NCBI GenBank assembly: GCA_020621985.1
Contig: JAHRYS010000001.1
Coordinates: forward strand, 461,737 to 525,736
DNA length: 64,000 nucleotides
DNA from: Candidatus Ferrigenium altingense
Lineage (GTDB): Bacteria > Pseudomonadota > Gammaproteobacteria > Burkholderiales > Gallionellaceae
Direction of reading: 5' to 3'
Position 1 is the first letter of the stretch; each line of letters begins with the position of its first letter. Under the pieces are notes generated by a model that made no database searches, was not told the origin of the DNA, and was given only the letters and a program-made list of their open reading frames with translations. Of this stretch, positions 47,539 to 57,800 are shown in pieces. The translations under genes were made by a program, and so were the position numbers.

Positions 47539-48714
47539 ATGAAAAAACATAAATTACCCGGCACCGTCATCGCGCTCGGGCTGGTCAGTTTTCTGAATGA
47601 CCTGGCTTCGGAAATGGTGACGCCGTTCATCCCGATTTTGATCGCCACGGTGCTGGGCGCCGGGCCGGTGATCCTCGGGCTGGTGGAGGGCGTGGCGGAT
47701 GCGGCGGCGAGTTTCCTCAAGCTTTGGGCGGGGCGCTATTCGGACAGCAAGCATGGCCGCCGCAAACAACTGATGGTGTTCGGCTACGGGCTGTCCAATC
47801 TGGCGCGCCCGCTGCTGGCGCTGGTGTCGAGCTGGGGAGCGCTGCTGCTGTTGCGCAGCCTGGACCGCGCCGGCAAGGGCTTGCGCAATGCGCCGCGCGA
47901 CGCGCTGCTCGCGGATAGCGCACATCCTAAAATACACGGCTTTGCCTACGGCTTCCACCGCGCGATGGACAACGCCGGCGCGCTGGGCGGCACGCTGCTC
48001 GCGGTTGCCGCGTTGAGCTGGCTGGACTGGTCGGTGAGCGAGGTGATTCTGTGGTCGGCGCTGCCGGGTGTGCTGGTGCTGCTGGTGCTGATCTTCGGCG
48101 TGCGCGAAGCGCCGCGCCCGGTTGTGCAGCAGCAGAAACGGCAGGCGCCGCTGGCCTGGTCGGAGTTGTCGCACAACATGCGCCGCTATTTGTGGGTGCT
48201 GGTGCTGTTCACCTTTGCGCGCGTCTCGGAGAGCTTCATCCTGCTGCGCGGCAACGAGCTGGGCATGAGCGTGGTGCAGTTGCTGCTGTTGTGGGCGGCG
48301 CTGAACCTCGCCAAATCCGGGGCTTCGCTGCTCGGCGGGCACATGGCGGATAAGTTCGGCATACGCCGTCTGAGCCTGGTCAGCTGGTCGGGTTATGCCG
48401 CGAGTTTTGTCGCGCTCGGTTTGGTCGAGCAGGGTAACGCGTTGTGGGCCTGCACCCTGCTGTATGGCTTGCTGACCGGCCTGGGCGAAGGCTCGGAGCG
48501 CGCATTGATCAGCCTGTATGCCGACGAACGCGAGCGCGGCACGGCGTTTGGCTGGTATCATCTCGCCGTTGGCCTGAGTGCCATTCCCGCCGGGGTATTG
48601 TTCGGCACGATATGGCATTACTGGAATGCCGGTGCCGCATTTTTGTTTGCCGGGGCATTGGCTTCGCTATGTGTGCTGTTGCTGCGCTTCTGGAGTTTCA
48701 ACGACCCAGCGTGA
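47539..48714 (+). CDS. MFS transporter
   Basis: 12 TM; DLASEMVTPFIPI, RPLLALVSSWGALLLLRSLDRAGKGLRNAPRDALLADS. Confidence 0.88.
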   Translation: MKKHKLPGTVIALGLVSFLNDLASEMVTPFIPILIATVLGAGPVILGLVEGVADAAASFLKLWAGRYSDSKHGRRKQLMVFGYGLSNLARPLLALVSSWGALLLLRSLDRAGKGLRNAPRDALLADSAHPKIHGFAYGFHRAMDNAGALGGTLLAVAALSWLDWSVSEVILWSALPGVLVLLVLIFGVREAPRPVVQQQKRQAPLAWSELSHNMRRYLWVLVLFTFARVSESFILLRGNELGMSVVQLLLLWAALNLAKSGASLLGGHMADKFGIRRLSLVSWSGYAASFVALGLVEQGNALWACTLLYGLLTGLGEGSERALISLYADERERGTAFGWYHLAVGLSAIPAGVLFGTIWHYWNAGAAFLFAGALASLCVLLLRFWSFNDPA

Positions 48715-48783
48715 TTTTCATCGAATATTTGTCCATCGGTTTTTTTCAATCAATCGTTTCATTTCAACAAGTAGCTTTCACTT

Positions 48784-50700
48784 ATGCCAATTATTACCTT
48801 AGACAAGGCGTGCCTCGCATTCGGGCACGTCGCACTGCTCGACCACGCCGACTTTCAACTCGATGAGGGCGAACGCGTCGGCCTGATCGGGCGCAACGGC
48901 GGCGGCAAGTCGAGCATGATGCGCGTGCTGGCCGGCCAAGGCAATTTAGACGACGGGCTGGTGTGGCGCGCGCCGACCGCGCGGATCTGCTACGTCAGCC
49001 AGGAGCCGGTGCTGAATGCCGACGACACGGTGTTCGATGCGGTGGCGCAAGGCCTGGGCGATTTGCATACGCTGCTCAGCGATTACCATCATGTTTCCCA
49101 TCAATTGTCCGAAGCGGATGCGGACGTGGAAGCGCTGCTGGAAAAAATGCAGCACTTGCAGACCCAGCTCGAGGCGCAGAACGGCTGGTCAGTGCAGGCG
49201 CGCATCGAGACCGCGATCGCGCGGCTGGATCTGGACCCCGACAAACGCGTCGGCGACATGTCCGGCGGGCAGCGCAAGCGCGTGGCGCTGGCGCAGGCAT
49301 TGGTGGCCGAGCCGGATGTGCTGATCCTCGACGAACCGACCAACCATCTGGATTTCGAATCCATCGAATGGCTGGAAGGGCTGCTGAACAACTTTGTCGG
49401 CGCGGTGTTGTTCGTCACGCATGACCGGCGTTTTCTGGACAACGTCACCACGCGCATTATCGAACTGGACCGCGGCAAGCTGGCGAGTTTCACCGGCAAT
49501 TTTTCCGCCTATCAGGCAATCAAGGAGCGCATGCTGAGCGACGAGGCGGTAGTGAACGCCAAGTTCGACAAGGTGCTGGCGCAGGAAGAAGTGTGGATAC
49601 GCCAGGGGGTCAAGGCGCGCCGCACCCGCAACGAAGGCCGCGTGCTGCGCCTGGAGCAATTGCGCCGCGACCGCGCGGCGCGCCGTGAAAAAGTCGGCAA
49701 GGTCGAGATGACAGTGGACACCGGCGACCGTTCCGGCAAGCTGGTGGCCGAACTGGAAAATGTCAGCAAATCATTTGGCGAACGCAAGATCATCGACGAT
49801 TTTTCCTGTCGCATCCAGCGCGGCGACAAGATCGGCCTGCTCGGCCCGAACGGCGCGGGCAAGAGCACGCTGCTCAAGATCATCCTCGGCCAAATGGAAC
49901 CGGACTCCGGGAAGGTCAAGCTCGGCACGAAGATTTCGGTCGCGTATTTCGACCAGTTGCGCGAGCAACTGGATGACGAAGCGACGCTGGCCGACACCAT
50001 CAGCCAGGGTTCGGATTTTGTCGAGATCGGCGGGCAGAAGAAGCATGTCATCAGCTATCTCGGCGATTTCCTGTTCGCGCCGGAGCGCGCCCGCTCACCG
50101 GTCAAGAGCTGTTCCGGCGGCGAGCGCAACCGCCTGCTGCTGGCAAGGCTGTTCACCCAGCCTGCCAACGTGCTGGTGCTCGATGAGCCGACCAACGACC
50201 TCGACATTGAGACGCTGGAGCTGCTCGAAGAGCTGCTGGCAAACTATGACGGCACGCTGTTTCTGGTCAGCCATGACCGCGCGTTTCTCGACAACGTGGT
50301 CACGCAGGTGATCGCGTTCGAGGGCGACGGCAAGCTGATCGAATACGTCGGCGGCTATGAGGACTGGGTGCGGGTGAAAAAATACCAGGCAACAGCAGCA
50401 ACCGCCAAACTACCTGTTTCAACGCCGCCGCGTGTGGCAGTCGCGCCGGCAGAAAAACCCAAAGCCATCAGCAAACTCAGCCACAAGGAAGCGCGCGAGC
50501 TGGAAGAGCTGCCCAAGCGCATCGAGGTATTGGAGCGCGAGCAGATCGACATTGTCGCGCATCTCGCCGATGGCACGCTATACCGCAGCGATGTTAAGCG
50601 CGCCAAGCAACTGCAAGCGCGCAGCGAGGAAATCGGGGCGGAAATAGCGGAGGCGATGCAACGCTGGGAGGAGCTGGAGCAGCGCTCGCTGGCTATGTAA
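48784..50700 (+). CDS. uup: ABC-F family ATPase (Uup-like)
   Basis: Two ABC domains (GRNGGGKSSMMR, GPNGAGKSTLLK), LDEPTNHLD, LDEPTNDLDIETLELLEE, C-terminal coiled coil. Confidence 0.88.
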   Translation: MPIITLDKACLAFGHVALLDHADFQLDEGERVGLIGRNGGGKSSMMRVLAGQGNLDDGLVWRAPTARICYVSQEPVLNADDTVFDAVAQGLGDLHTLLSDYHHVSHQLSEADADVEALLEKMQHLQTQLEAQNGWSVQARIETAIARLDLDPDKRVGDMSGGQRKRVALAQALVAEPDVLILDEPTNHLDFESIEWLEGLLNNFVGAVLFVTHDRRFLDNVTTRIIELDRGKLASFTGNFSAYQAIKERMLSDEAVVNAKFDKVLAQEEVWIRQGVKARRTRNEGRVLRLEQLRRDRAARREKVGKVEMTVDTGDRSGKLVAELENVSKSFGERKIIDDFSCRIQRGDKIGLLGPNGAGKSTLLKIILGQMEPDSGKVKLGTKISVAYFDQLREQLDDEATLADTISQGSDFVEIGGQKKHVISYLGDFLFAPERARSPVKSCSGGERNRLLLARLFTQPANVLVLDEPTNDLDIETLELLEELLANYDGTLFLVSHDRAFLDNVVTQVIAFEGDGKLIEYVGGYEDWVRVKKYQATAATAKLPVSTPPRVAVAPAEKPKAISKLSHKEARELEELPKRIEVLEREQIDIVAHLADGTLYRSDVKRAKQLQARSEEIGAEIAEAMQRWEELEQRSLAM

Positions 50701-50856
50701 TTCCATTTTTCAATCAGAAGCATGGCAGGGAGTAATCAGGAACAAAAAGGCTGCACGGCAAGCGCGTTTCGGGTAAATTGCGCGCTCATTATTTGGCAAT
50801 GGAACCTTTCCGGAATAACGTTATTCCACTGGTTCCAAATATTTCAGGAGAAAGTT

Positions 50857-51378
50857 ATGACGCAATACAGCAAACGCATGGTGATCGTTCATTGGCTGAC
50901 CTTGGCATTGGTGGTCGTCGCGTGGTTCCTGGGCCATGAACTGGATGAGGCAAGGCATGAAGAGGGTGCAACGATTGCCGGATACATTGCGCATGCGTTG
51001 GTGGGCGGCGCGGTGCTGCTGTTTACCCTGGCGCGACTGTTTTTCCGCAGCAAGGACGGCACACCGCCGCCAGTGGGGCAGTCGCTGATGGACAAGGTGG
51101 CCAAGGGCATTCATCACGGGCTTTATGCCTTGCTGGTGCTGTTGCCGGTAAGCGGGTTTATGACAATTGTGACGAGCGATGTGGGCAAGGCCTTACTGGC
51201 AGGCGACGCAACCTTGCTCCCCAAAAAATTTACCGGCGTAGTTCCCCACGACGTGCATGAAATATTGGTGACGGTGCTGATCGTGCTGGTAGTGGTGCAT
51301 ATACTGGGCGCGATCAAGCACCAGTTCATCATGAAAGACGGCCTGATGGAGCGGATGTCGCTGCGCCGGAAAGACTGA
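50857..51378 (+). CDS. Cytochrome b561 family protein
   Basis: KRMVIVHWLTLALVVVAWFLGH, IAHALVGGAVLLFTLARL, HHGLYALLVLLPVSG, VVHILGAIKHQF. Confidence 0.9.
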   Translation: MTQYSKRMVIVHWLTLALVVVAWFLGHELDEARHEEGATIAGYIAHALVGGAVLLFTLARLFFRSKDGTPPPVGQSLMDKVAKGIHHGLYALLVLLPVSGFMTIVTSDVGKALLAGDATLLPKKFTGVVPHDVHEILVTVLIVLVVVHILGAIKHQFIMKDGLMERMSLRRKD

Positions 51379-51412
51379 TACAGCCGCAAATCGAACGTAG
51401 GGGCGGGCCCAT

Positions 51413-51442
51413 AGGGCGGGTAAATGGAAACCCGCCCTTTTT
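51413..51442 (+). terminator. Rho-independent terminator
   Basis: AGGGCGGGT-aaatgga-AACCCGCCCTTTTTG. Confidence 0.8.
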
Positions 51443-51455
51443 GTTTTTTGGGATT

Positions 51456-52355
51456 TCAGAAGTCGGCGGTTTGCAGCAGCCAGCCTATCCCGCTTAGCGC
51501 GCCGAAGAAAATCACCACATGCGCCCAACTCCAGAGCAGGTAGCGGCGCGATAATTTTTCCGGCGTGAGGTTGCTGATCAGGAATAATTTGCCGTCGCGC
51601 GGCCGGTCGATGAGGTGGATGTCCGGTTGCGCGTGCGCTGCGCGCTGTTTTTTCGCTACCTCGCGCTTGGCGGCCTGGCGCGCCAGCATCCATTCGTTCA
51701 TATCCAGCTCGCCGTCGTTGTTCAGGTCGAAGCGCGCGTGCAGCGCGGGTTTGTCCTGCTTCCATTCGGCGAGCAGCGCATTGAGTTCGGCGCGGCTGCC
51801 GAATTCCACCGCCCCGTTCCGCGTGCGGAACTCGCCGATGACATACAGGTTGTCGCTGTTGATGAGCTTCCACTCGGTGTAGCGGTAATCGCCTTCCTGC
51901 CATTGGTCACGGTGTTTGGTGACGATCTCGGCATGTTCCGGATCGACCACGCAATCGCCCGTGTCGTCGCGCAACAGGAACGAATCGCTGCTCTCGCCGC
52001 TGTCCACGGTTTTCCACTTGTCTTTCGAGCCACGCTGTTCGATTTTGTAGCGATACCACAGGCAGGGCAGTTGGCGGCATTTGCTGATCAGCGGCATTTC
52101 ACCGAACTGCTTGCCGCGTCCGATCAGTTCGACATAACCCTGTGCGGCTGAAGCGACCTTGGAAGTCGGCGTGCCGCGTATCGCACGCAGCCGTTTCAGT
52201 GCCGAGAGCCAGGCTGCAAAGCTGATGATCGCCATTACGGACAGACAGCCCAGCCAAGCCTCGCGCGATTCCAGTTTGACGCCGATAAACAGCAGCAGTA
52301 ACTGCGCGCCGGAGGTGATGAGCTCGGCGTAGCTGCGGCGCAGCGAAACCAGCAT
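51456..52355 (-). CDS. GIDE-domain (E3 ubiquitin ligase-like, MUL1/MAPL-related) membrane protein with inserted EF-hand
   Basis: Two N-term TMs, C-term TM, GKQFGEMPLISKCRQLPCLWYRYKIEQ..., FDLNNDGELDMNEW EF-hand loop. Confidence 0.75.
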   Translation of the reverse strand: MLVSLRRSYAELITSGAQLLLLFIGVKLESREAWLGCLSVMAIISFAAWLSALKRLRAIRGTPTSKVASAAQGYVELIGRGKQFGEMPLISKCRQLPCLWYRYKIEQRGSKDKWKTVDSGESSDSFLLRDDTGDCVVDPEHAEIVTKHRDQWQEGDYRYTEWKLINSDNLYVIGEFRTRNGAVEFGSRAELNALLAEWKQDKPALHARFDLNNDGELDMNEWMLARQAAKREVAKKQRAAHAQPDIHLIDRPRDGKLFLISNLTPEKLSRRYLLWSWAHVVIFFGALSGIGWLLQTADF

Positions 52356-52360
52356 GGTGC

Positions 52361-52927
52361 TTAGCTGAATAGCTGCTTCATGTCCACATCCGCTTTCTCG
52401 CTGGAGGAGAATTCCAGCAGCGGCTTTGCGCCGAAGTTGAACAGCTTTGCGATGATGCTGGCGGGGAACACCTCGATCTGCACGTTGTTGATGTTCACCG
52501 ACTCGTTATACAACTCGCGGCGGTCGGCGATGCCGTTCTCCAGCGAGGTGATGCGGGTCTGCAACTGCATGAAATTTTCGTTGGCCTTCAGCTCAGGATA
52601 GGCTTCCGCCACCGCGAAGATATTGCCCAGCCCCATGCGCAGCATGCCTTCCGCCTGCCCCAGCGCCGGAATATCCTGCTGCTGGCGCGCGGTTTGCACC
52701 TGCGAGCGCGCCTCGATGACCTTTTGCAGCGTGGCCTGCTCGAACTGCTTGTATTGCTTGCACACCTCGACCAGCTTGGGCAGCTCGTCGTGGCGCTGCT
52801 TGAGCAGCACGTCGATGTTCGCCCATGACTTCGCGACGGCGTGCTTGATGTTCACCAGATGGTTGTACAGGCCGATGCCATAGAACAGCAGCACGGCGAC
52901 GATGCCAAAGAAAATCAGGGTGCTCAT
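52361..52927 (-). CDS. lemA: LemA family protein
   Basis: GIVAVLLFYGIGLYNHLVNIKHAVAKSWANIDVLLKQRHDELPKLVEVCKQY. Confidence 0.93.
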   Translation of the reverse strand: MSTLIFFGIVAVLLFYGIGLYNHLVNIKHAVAKSWANIDVLLKQRHDELPKLVEVCKQYKQFEQATLQKVIEARSQVQTARQQQDIPALGQAEGMLRMGLGNIFAVAEAYPELKANENFMQLQTRITSLENGIADRRELYNESVNINNVQIEVFPASIIAKLFNFGAKPLLEFSSSEKADVDMKQLFS

Positions 52928-53013
52928 TTAGCTCCTCCGTTAAGTAACGATCACGTTTGCTTTTCTGTGCAAGTAGGCCATATCGTAAAGCAAAGCCGGC
53001 CTGTGATGCTTGC

Positions 53014-53760
53014 CTATAAAACCAGCTTGTCATTCAGGCAGGTCTTGGCCTGTGCGAGCCGCGCCAGCGTCGGCACTAGGTTCAGCCCGGTTTGCTCCTT
53101 CAATGCCAGCGCGCTTTCCTTCAGGTCGTCGAAAGACAGTTCGATCGGATGGCCTGCCACGGCCAGCGCCACCGCATTGCCGCTCTCGCATGAAGGGAAC
53201 AGCAGCACGCGATCCTCGAATGCCTCCGCGATGTGGGCGGAAGTTCGCTTGAAGCTGCGGCTGCGTGTCAGCAGGTTCACCGCCACGATCCCGTTATCGC
53301 TCAAGCGGGACCGGCAAGCCTGGTAGAAGGGCAACGTCTCCAGCGCTCCCGCGCGCGCCTTCTCGTCGAAGCCGTCCACCAAAATCAGGTCGAATTTCTT
53401 GTTGCTGTTGAGCATGTATTCCGCGCCGTCGCCGATCACCAGATTGAGCCGCTTCGGGTCTTCCGGCAGCTTGAAAAACTGCCGCGCCGCGGCGACCACA
53501 TCGGGCTCGATCTCCACCACGGTGAGATGCGCGAGCGGATAGTGGCGATACAGGAACTTGGTCAGCGAAGCCGCGCCGAGGCCGATCAGCAGCACCTTCC
53601 GCGGCGCGTCGCGCAGCAGCAGGCTCGTCATCATCTCGCGCGTGTATTCCAGTTCCAGGTTCCACGGCCGCGCGATGCGCATCGCGCCCTGTGTCCATTC
53701 GGAACCGAAGTGCAGCATGCGCACGCCGGCTTCTTCGCTGACTTCTATTGGTGTGGCCAT
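53014..53760 (-). CDS. Spermidine synthase-like methyltransferase-fold protein
   Basis: YTREMMTSLLLRDAPRKVLLIGLGAASLTKFLYRHYPLAHLTVVEIEPDVV, DLILVDGFDEKA. Confidence 0.85.
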   Translation of the reverse strand: MATPIEVSEEAGVRMLHFGSEWTQGAMRIARPWNLELEYTREMMTSLLLRDAPRKVLLIGLGAASLTKFLYRHYPLAHLTVVEIEPDVVAAARQFFKLPEDPKRLNLVIGDGAEYMLNSNKKFDLILVDGFDEKARAGALETLPFYQACRSRLSDNGIVAVNLLTRSRSFKRTSAHIAEAFEDRVLLFPSCESGNAVALAVAGHPIELSFDDLKESALALKEQTGLNLVPTLARLAQAKTCLNDKLVL

Positions 53761-53864
53761 GAGTTTTGATAGTCATTCCGGCGCAAGCGGGAATTTAGGG
53801 TTAAACGAAAGTGCAGGCAGGATTATCGCAGACAACTTTGATAACGCCGAACTTCAGCAAGCAA

Positions 53865-53899
53865 GTAGCCCGCATGAAGCGCAGCGTAATGCGGGCTAC
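53865..53899. repeat. Inverted repeat GTAGCCCGCAT-gaagcgcagcgta-ATGCGGGCTAC
   Basis: 11-bp perfect arms in the intergenic gap. Confidence 0.9.
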
Positions 53900-53903
53900 G
53901 GGG

Positions 53904-54764
53904 CTACGCCCATTGATTCAGCAGCCAGCGCGCCCACTCGGTGACTTCGGTCGCGGTCATGCCGATGGTGGCTTGCTGTTCAGCCAGCGCGTCGCCCGCC
54001 GCGCCGTGCAGGTGCACCGCCAGCAGCAGCGCGTCGTCCGCTGCCATGCCCTGCGCGATGAAGGCGGCGATCATGCCGGTCAGCACATCGCCCATGCCGG
54101 CCGCGCTCATGCCGGGATTGCCGGTCTGGTTGACGAATAGCCTGCCGTCGCACGTGGCGCACAGGCTGGAAGCGCCTTTCAGCACCACGCTGCAAGCGAA
54201 CTTCTGCGCCAGTTGCTGCACCGCCGCGACGCGATCCGCCTGCACCTCGCCGATCTCGCAGGCCAGCAGGCGCGCCGCTTCGCCGGGATGCGGCGTGAGC
54301 ACCGTTGCGGCCTTGCGCGAAAGCAGCAGGGCGCACAGGTCGGGACGCAGCGCGAGGATGTTCAGCGCGTCGGCATCCAGCACCAGCGCGGCGTCGCAGT
54401 TCAACACGTCATGCAGTAGCTTTTGCGCGGCCATGTCGCGCCCCAGGCCGCAGCCGATTGCCAGCACGTCCACACCGGGCAGGCGCAGCGCATCGGCGGC
54501 AGAGTGCAGCATCAGTTCCGGCTGCAACGGGTCGACGCCCGGCGCGTTGTCCGCCAGCAGCCCGACATGCACGCAGCCCGCGCCCAGCTTGAGTGCGGCG
54601 CGCGCCGCCAGCAGCGCCGCGCCGATCATGCCGGGCGCGCCGCCGATCACCGCGACGCTGCCGAACATGCCCTTGTGGCTGTCGCGCGGGCGCTTCGGGA
54701 AATTCGCGACGACCCGGTCTTGAACAATGGGTTCGGGCGTGAGGGCGGGGATGCGTTTGCTCAT
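53904..54764 (-). CDS. nnrD: ADP-dependent NAD(P)H-hydrate dehydratase (YjeF C-terminal domain)
   Basis: SHKGMFGSVAVIGGAPGMIGAALLAARAALKLGAGCV, LTPHPGEAARLL, NPGMSAAGMGDVLTGMIAA. Confidence 0.93.
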   Translation of the reverse strand: MSKRIPALTPEPIVQDRVVANFPKRPRDSHKGMFGSVAVIGGAPGMIGAALLAARAALKLGAGCVHVGLLADNAPGVDPLQPELMLHSAADALRLPGVDVLAIGCGLGRDMAAQKLLHDVLNCDAALVLDADALNILALRPDLCALLLSRKAATVLTPHPGEAARLLACEIGEVQADRVAAVQQLAQKFACSVVLKGASSLCATCDGRLFVNQTGNPGMSAAGMGDVLTGMIAAFIAQGMAADDALLLAVHLHGAAGDALAEQQATIGMTATEVTEWARWLLNQWA

Positions 54765-54832
54765 TTCCGGTTAAGTGCTATGTGGGGGGCATAGTATAAT
54801 CGCGCCCCCGATTTCATCCTACGGTCATCACC

Positions 54833-57800
54833 ATGTTTCGAGTCTCCGTCGGCACCCCTGCCTTATCCGCCTTCCGTCTGGAAAAATTGCGCGCCGTGCT
54901 GAACGATGCCGCGCCCGGCGCCACCATCGCGGATACGCGCCACTGGTATTTCAGCGCGCTCAAGAGCAAGACGCTGAGTAAGTTGCAAGAGAAGTTGCTG
55001 GATAAGGTGCTGGGCAAGGCTGCCGGCGAGCCCGCGAATGCATTTTTACGGATACTGGTGGTGCCGCGTCTCGGTACCATTTCGCCGTGGTCAACCAAGG
55101 CGACCGACATCGCACAGCATTGCGGGCTGTCCGAAGTGACGCGCATCGAGCGCGGCGTGGTGTATTACCTTTCGACCGGGAGCGGCAAGCCGCTGAGCAA
55201 GGCCGAACGGGCGGCGGTGCTGCCGCTGCTGCACGACCGCATGACCGAGACCGTGTTGAGCGATATTGAGGGTGCGGCGGAAAAGATCTTCCGGCATGGC
55301 AAGCCGCAACCGCTTGCCACGGTGAATATCCTGAAGGGCGGCAGCAAGGCTCTGGAGAAAGCCAACCGCGAAATGGGGCTGGCGCTGTCGGCGGACGAGA
55401 TCGACTACCTGGTCGAGAACTTCCAGAAGCTCAAGCGCAACCCGACCGATGTCGAACTGATGATGTTCGCGCAGGCGAATTCGGAACATTGCCGCCACAA
55501 AATTTTCAACGCCGACTGGGTGATCGACGGCGAGGCGCAGGACATATCGCTGTTCGGCATGATCCGCAACACCCACAAGGTCAGCCCGCAGGGCACGGTG
55601 GTCGCGTATTCCGACAATTCCTCGGTCATCGAGGGCGCGCGCGTCGAGCGTTTCTATCCGCGCACCGACGGCGGCTATGCGTTCAGCGAGGAGCTGACCC
55701 ATATCCTGATGAAGGTCGAGACGCACAACCATCCCACCGCGATCGCGCCGTTTGCGGGTGCTGCCACCGGCAGCGGCGGCGAGATCCGCGACGAAGGCGC
55801 GACCGGCAGCGGCTCCAAGCCCAAGGCCGGCCTGACCGGGTTCTCGGTGTCCAATTTGAATATTCTCGGCTTCGTGCAGCCGTGGGAGAAATATGAGAAG
55901 GGAGAAGGGGGAAGGGGGAAGGGAAAAACCACAGAGCCTCTTTTGACCTTACCCTTGAGCGCCGAAGGTGCGATCCCTTCTCCCTTAAGCCCTTCCCAGA
56001 CTTACGGCAAACCCTCCCGCATCGTCACCGCGCTGCAAATCATGCTGGAAGGCCCGATCGGCGCGGCGGCGTTCAACAATGAATTCGGCCGCCCGAACCT
56101 GACGGGCTATTTCCGCACCTTCGAGGAAAATGTCAGCGGCGAGATGCGCGGCTACCACAAGCCGATCATGCTGGCGGGCGGGGTCGGCAACATCGCGGCG
56201 ATCCACACGCACAAGCACGACCTGCCGGTCGGCGCGCTGGTGGTGCATCTCGGCGGCCCCGGCATGCTGATCGGCCTGGGCGGCGGCGCGGCCTCGAGCA
56301 TGGACACCGGCAGCAATGCCGAGAATCTCGACTTCGATTCGGTGCAGCGCGGCAACCCCGAGATGCAGCGCCGCGCGCAGGAAGTGATCGACCGCTGCTG
56401 GCAGCTGGGCGAGAATAATCCGATCCTGTCGATCCACGACGTCGGCGCGGGCGGCATGTCCAACGCGCTGCCGGAGCTGGTGCATGGCGGTGGGCGCGGC
56501 GCACATTTTGAACTGCGCAAGATTCCGCTGGACGAGACCGGCATGTCGCCGAAACAGATCTGGTGCAACGAATCACAGGAGCGTTACGTGCTGGCGATTG
56601 CGCCGGAGCGGCTGGAAGAATTCCGCGCGTTCTGCGAGCGCGAACGCTGCCCGTTCGCGGTGGTCGGGGTCGCGGCCGAGGACGACCAACTGATTGTGCA
56701 CGACACCGAGTTCGGCAACGATCCGGTCAACATGCCGCTGTCGGTGCTGCTCGGCAAGCCGCCGAAGATGACGCGCAACGTGAAACGCGAAACCGCGCGC
56801 CTGGCTTCCTTCGATTCCAGCGGGCTGGATCTGCGCGAGGCGATCGAGCGCGTGCTGCGCTTGCCGTCCGTGGCGAACAAGACGTTCCTGATCAGCATCG
56901 GCGACCGCACCGTGGGCGGCATGACCGCGCGCGACCAGATGGTCGGCCCGTGGCAGGTGCCGGTGGCGGACGTTGCGGTCACCTTGATGGGTTTCAACAC
57001 TCATCGCGGCGAGGCGTTCGCGCTCGGCGAGCGCACCCCGCTGGCGCTGGTCAACGCACCGGCTTCCGGGCGTATGGCAGTGGGCGAGGCGCTGACCAAT
57101 ATCGCGGCGGCGCGCATCGACAAGATCGGCGACATCAAGCTGTCGGCGAACTGGATGGCGGCGGCAGGCCATCACGGCGAAGACGCCGCGCTGTTCAATA
57201 CGGTGCGCGCGGTGGGCATGGAGCTGTGCCCGCAGCTCGGCATCGGCATTCCGGTCGGCAAGGATTCCATGTCGATGAAGACGGTCTGGCAGGAAGAGGG
57301 CGAAACGAAATCCGTCACCGCGCCGCTGTCGCTGATCGTGACCGCGTTCGCGCCCTGCGCCGATGCGCGCCACACGCTGACGCCGCAGCTCTCCGCCTAC
57401 CTGGATACCACGCTGTTGCTGATCGATCTGGGGCAGGGCAAGAACCGCATGGGCGGCTCGGCGCTGGCGCAGGTGTACAAACAGGTCGGCGACGTCGCGC
57501 CGGACGTGGACGATGCGCAGATGCTCAAATCGTTCTTCGAGCTGATCCAGCGCCTGAATGGCAGCGGCAAGCTGATCGCTTATCACGACCGTTCCGACGG
57601 CGGCGCGCTCGTGTCGCTGTGCGAGATGGCCTTCGCGTCGCACATCGGCCTGGACATCAGGCTCGACGAGCTGCACGGCGACACGCTGCGCGCGCTGTTC
57701 AACGAGGAGCTCGGCGCGGTGGTGCAAATACGCAACCGCGATGTGCAGCATGTGCTGCAACTTACCCAAGAGCTCGGCCTGAAGAGCGTGCAGAAAATCG

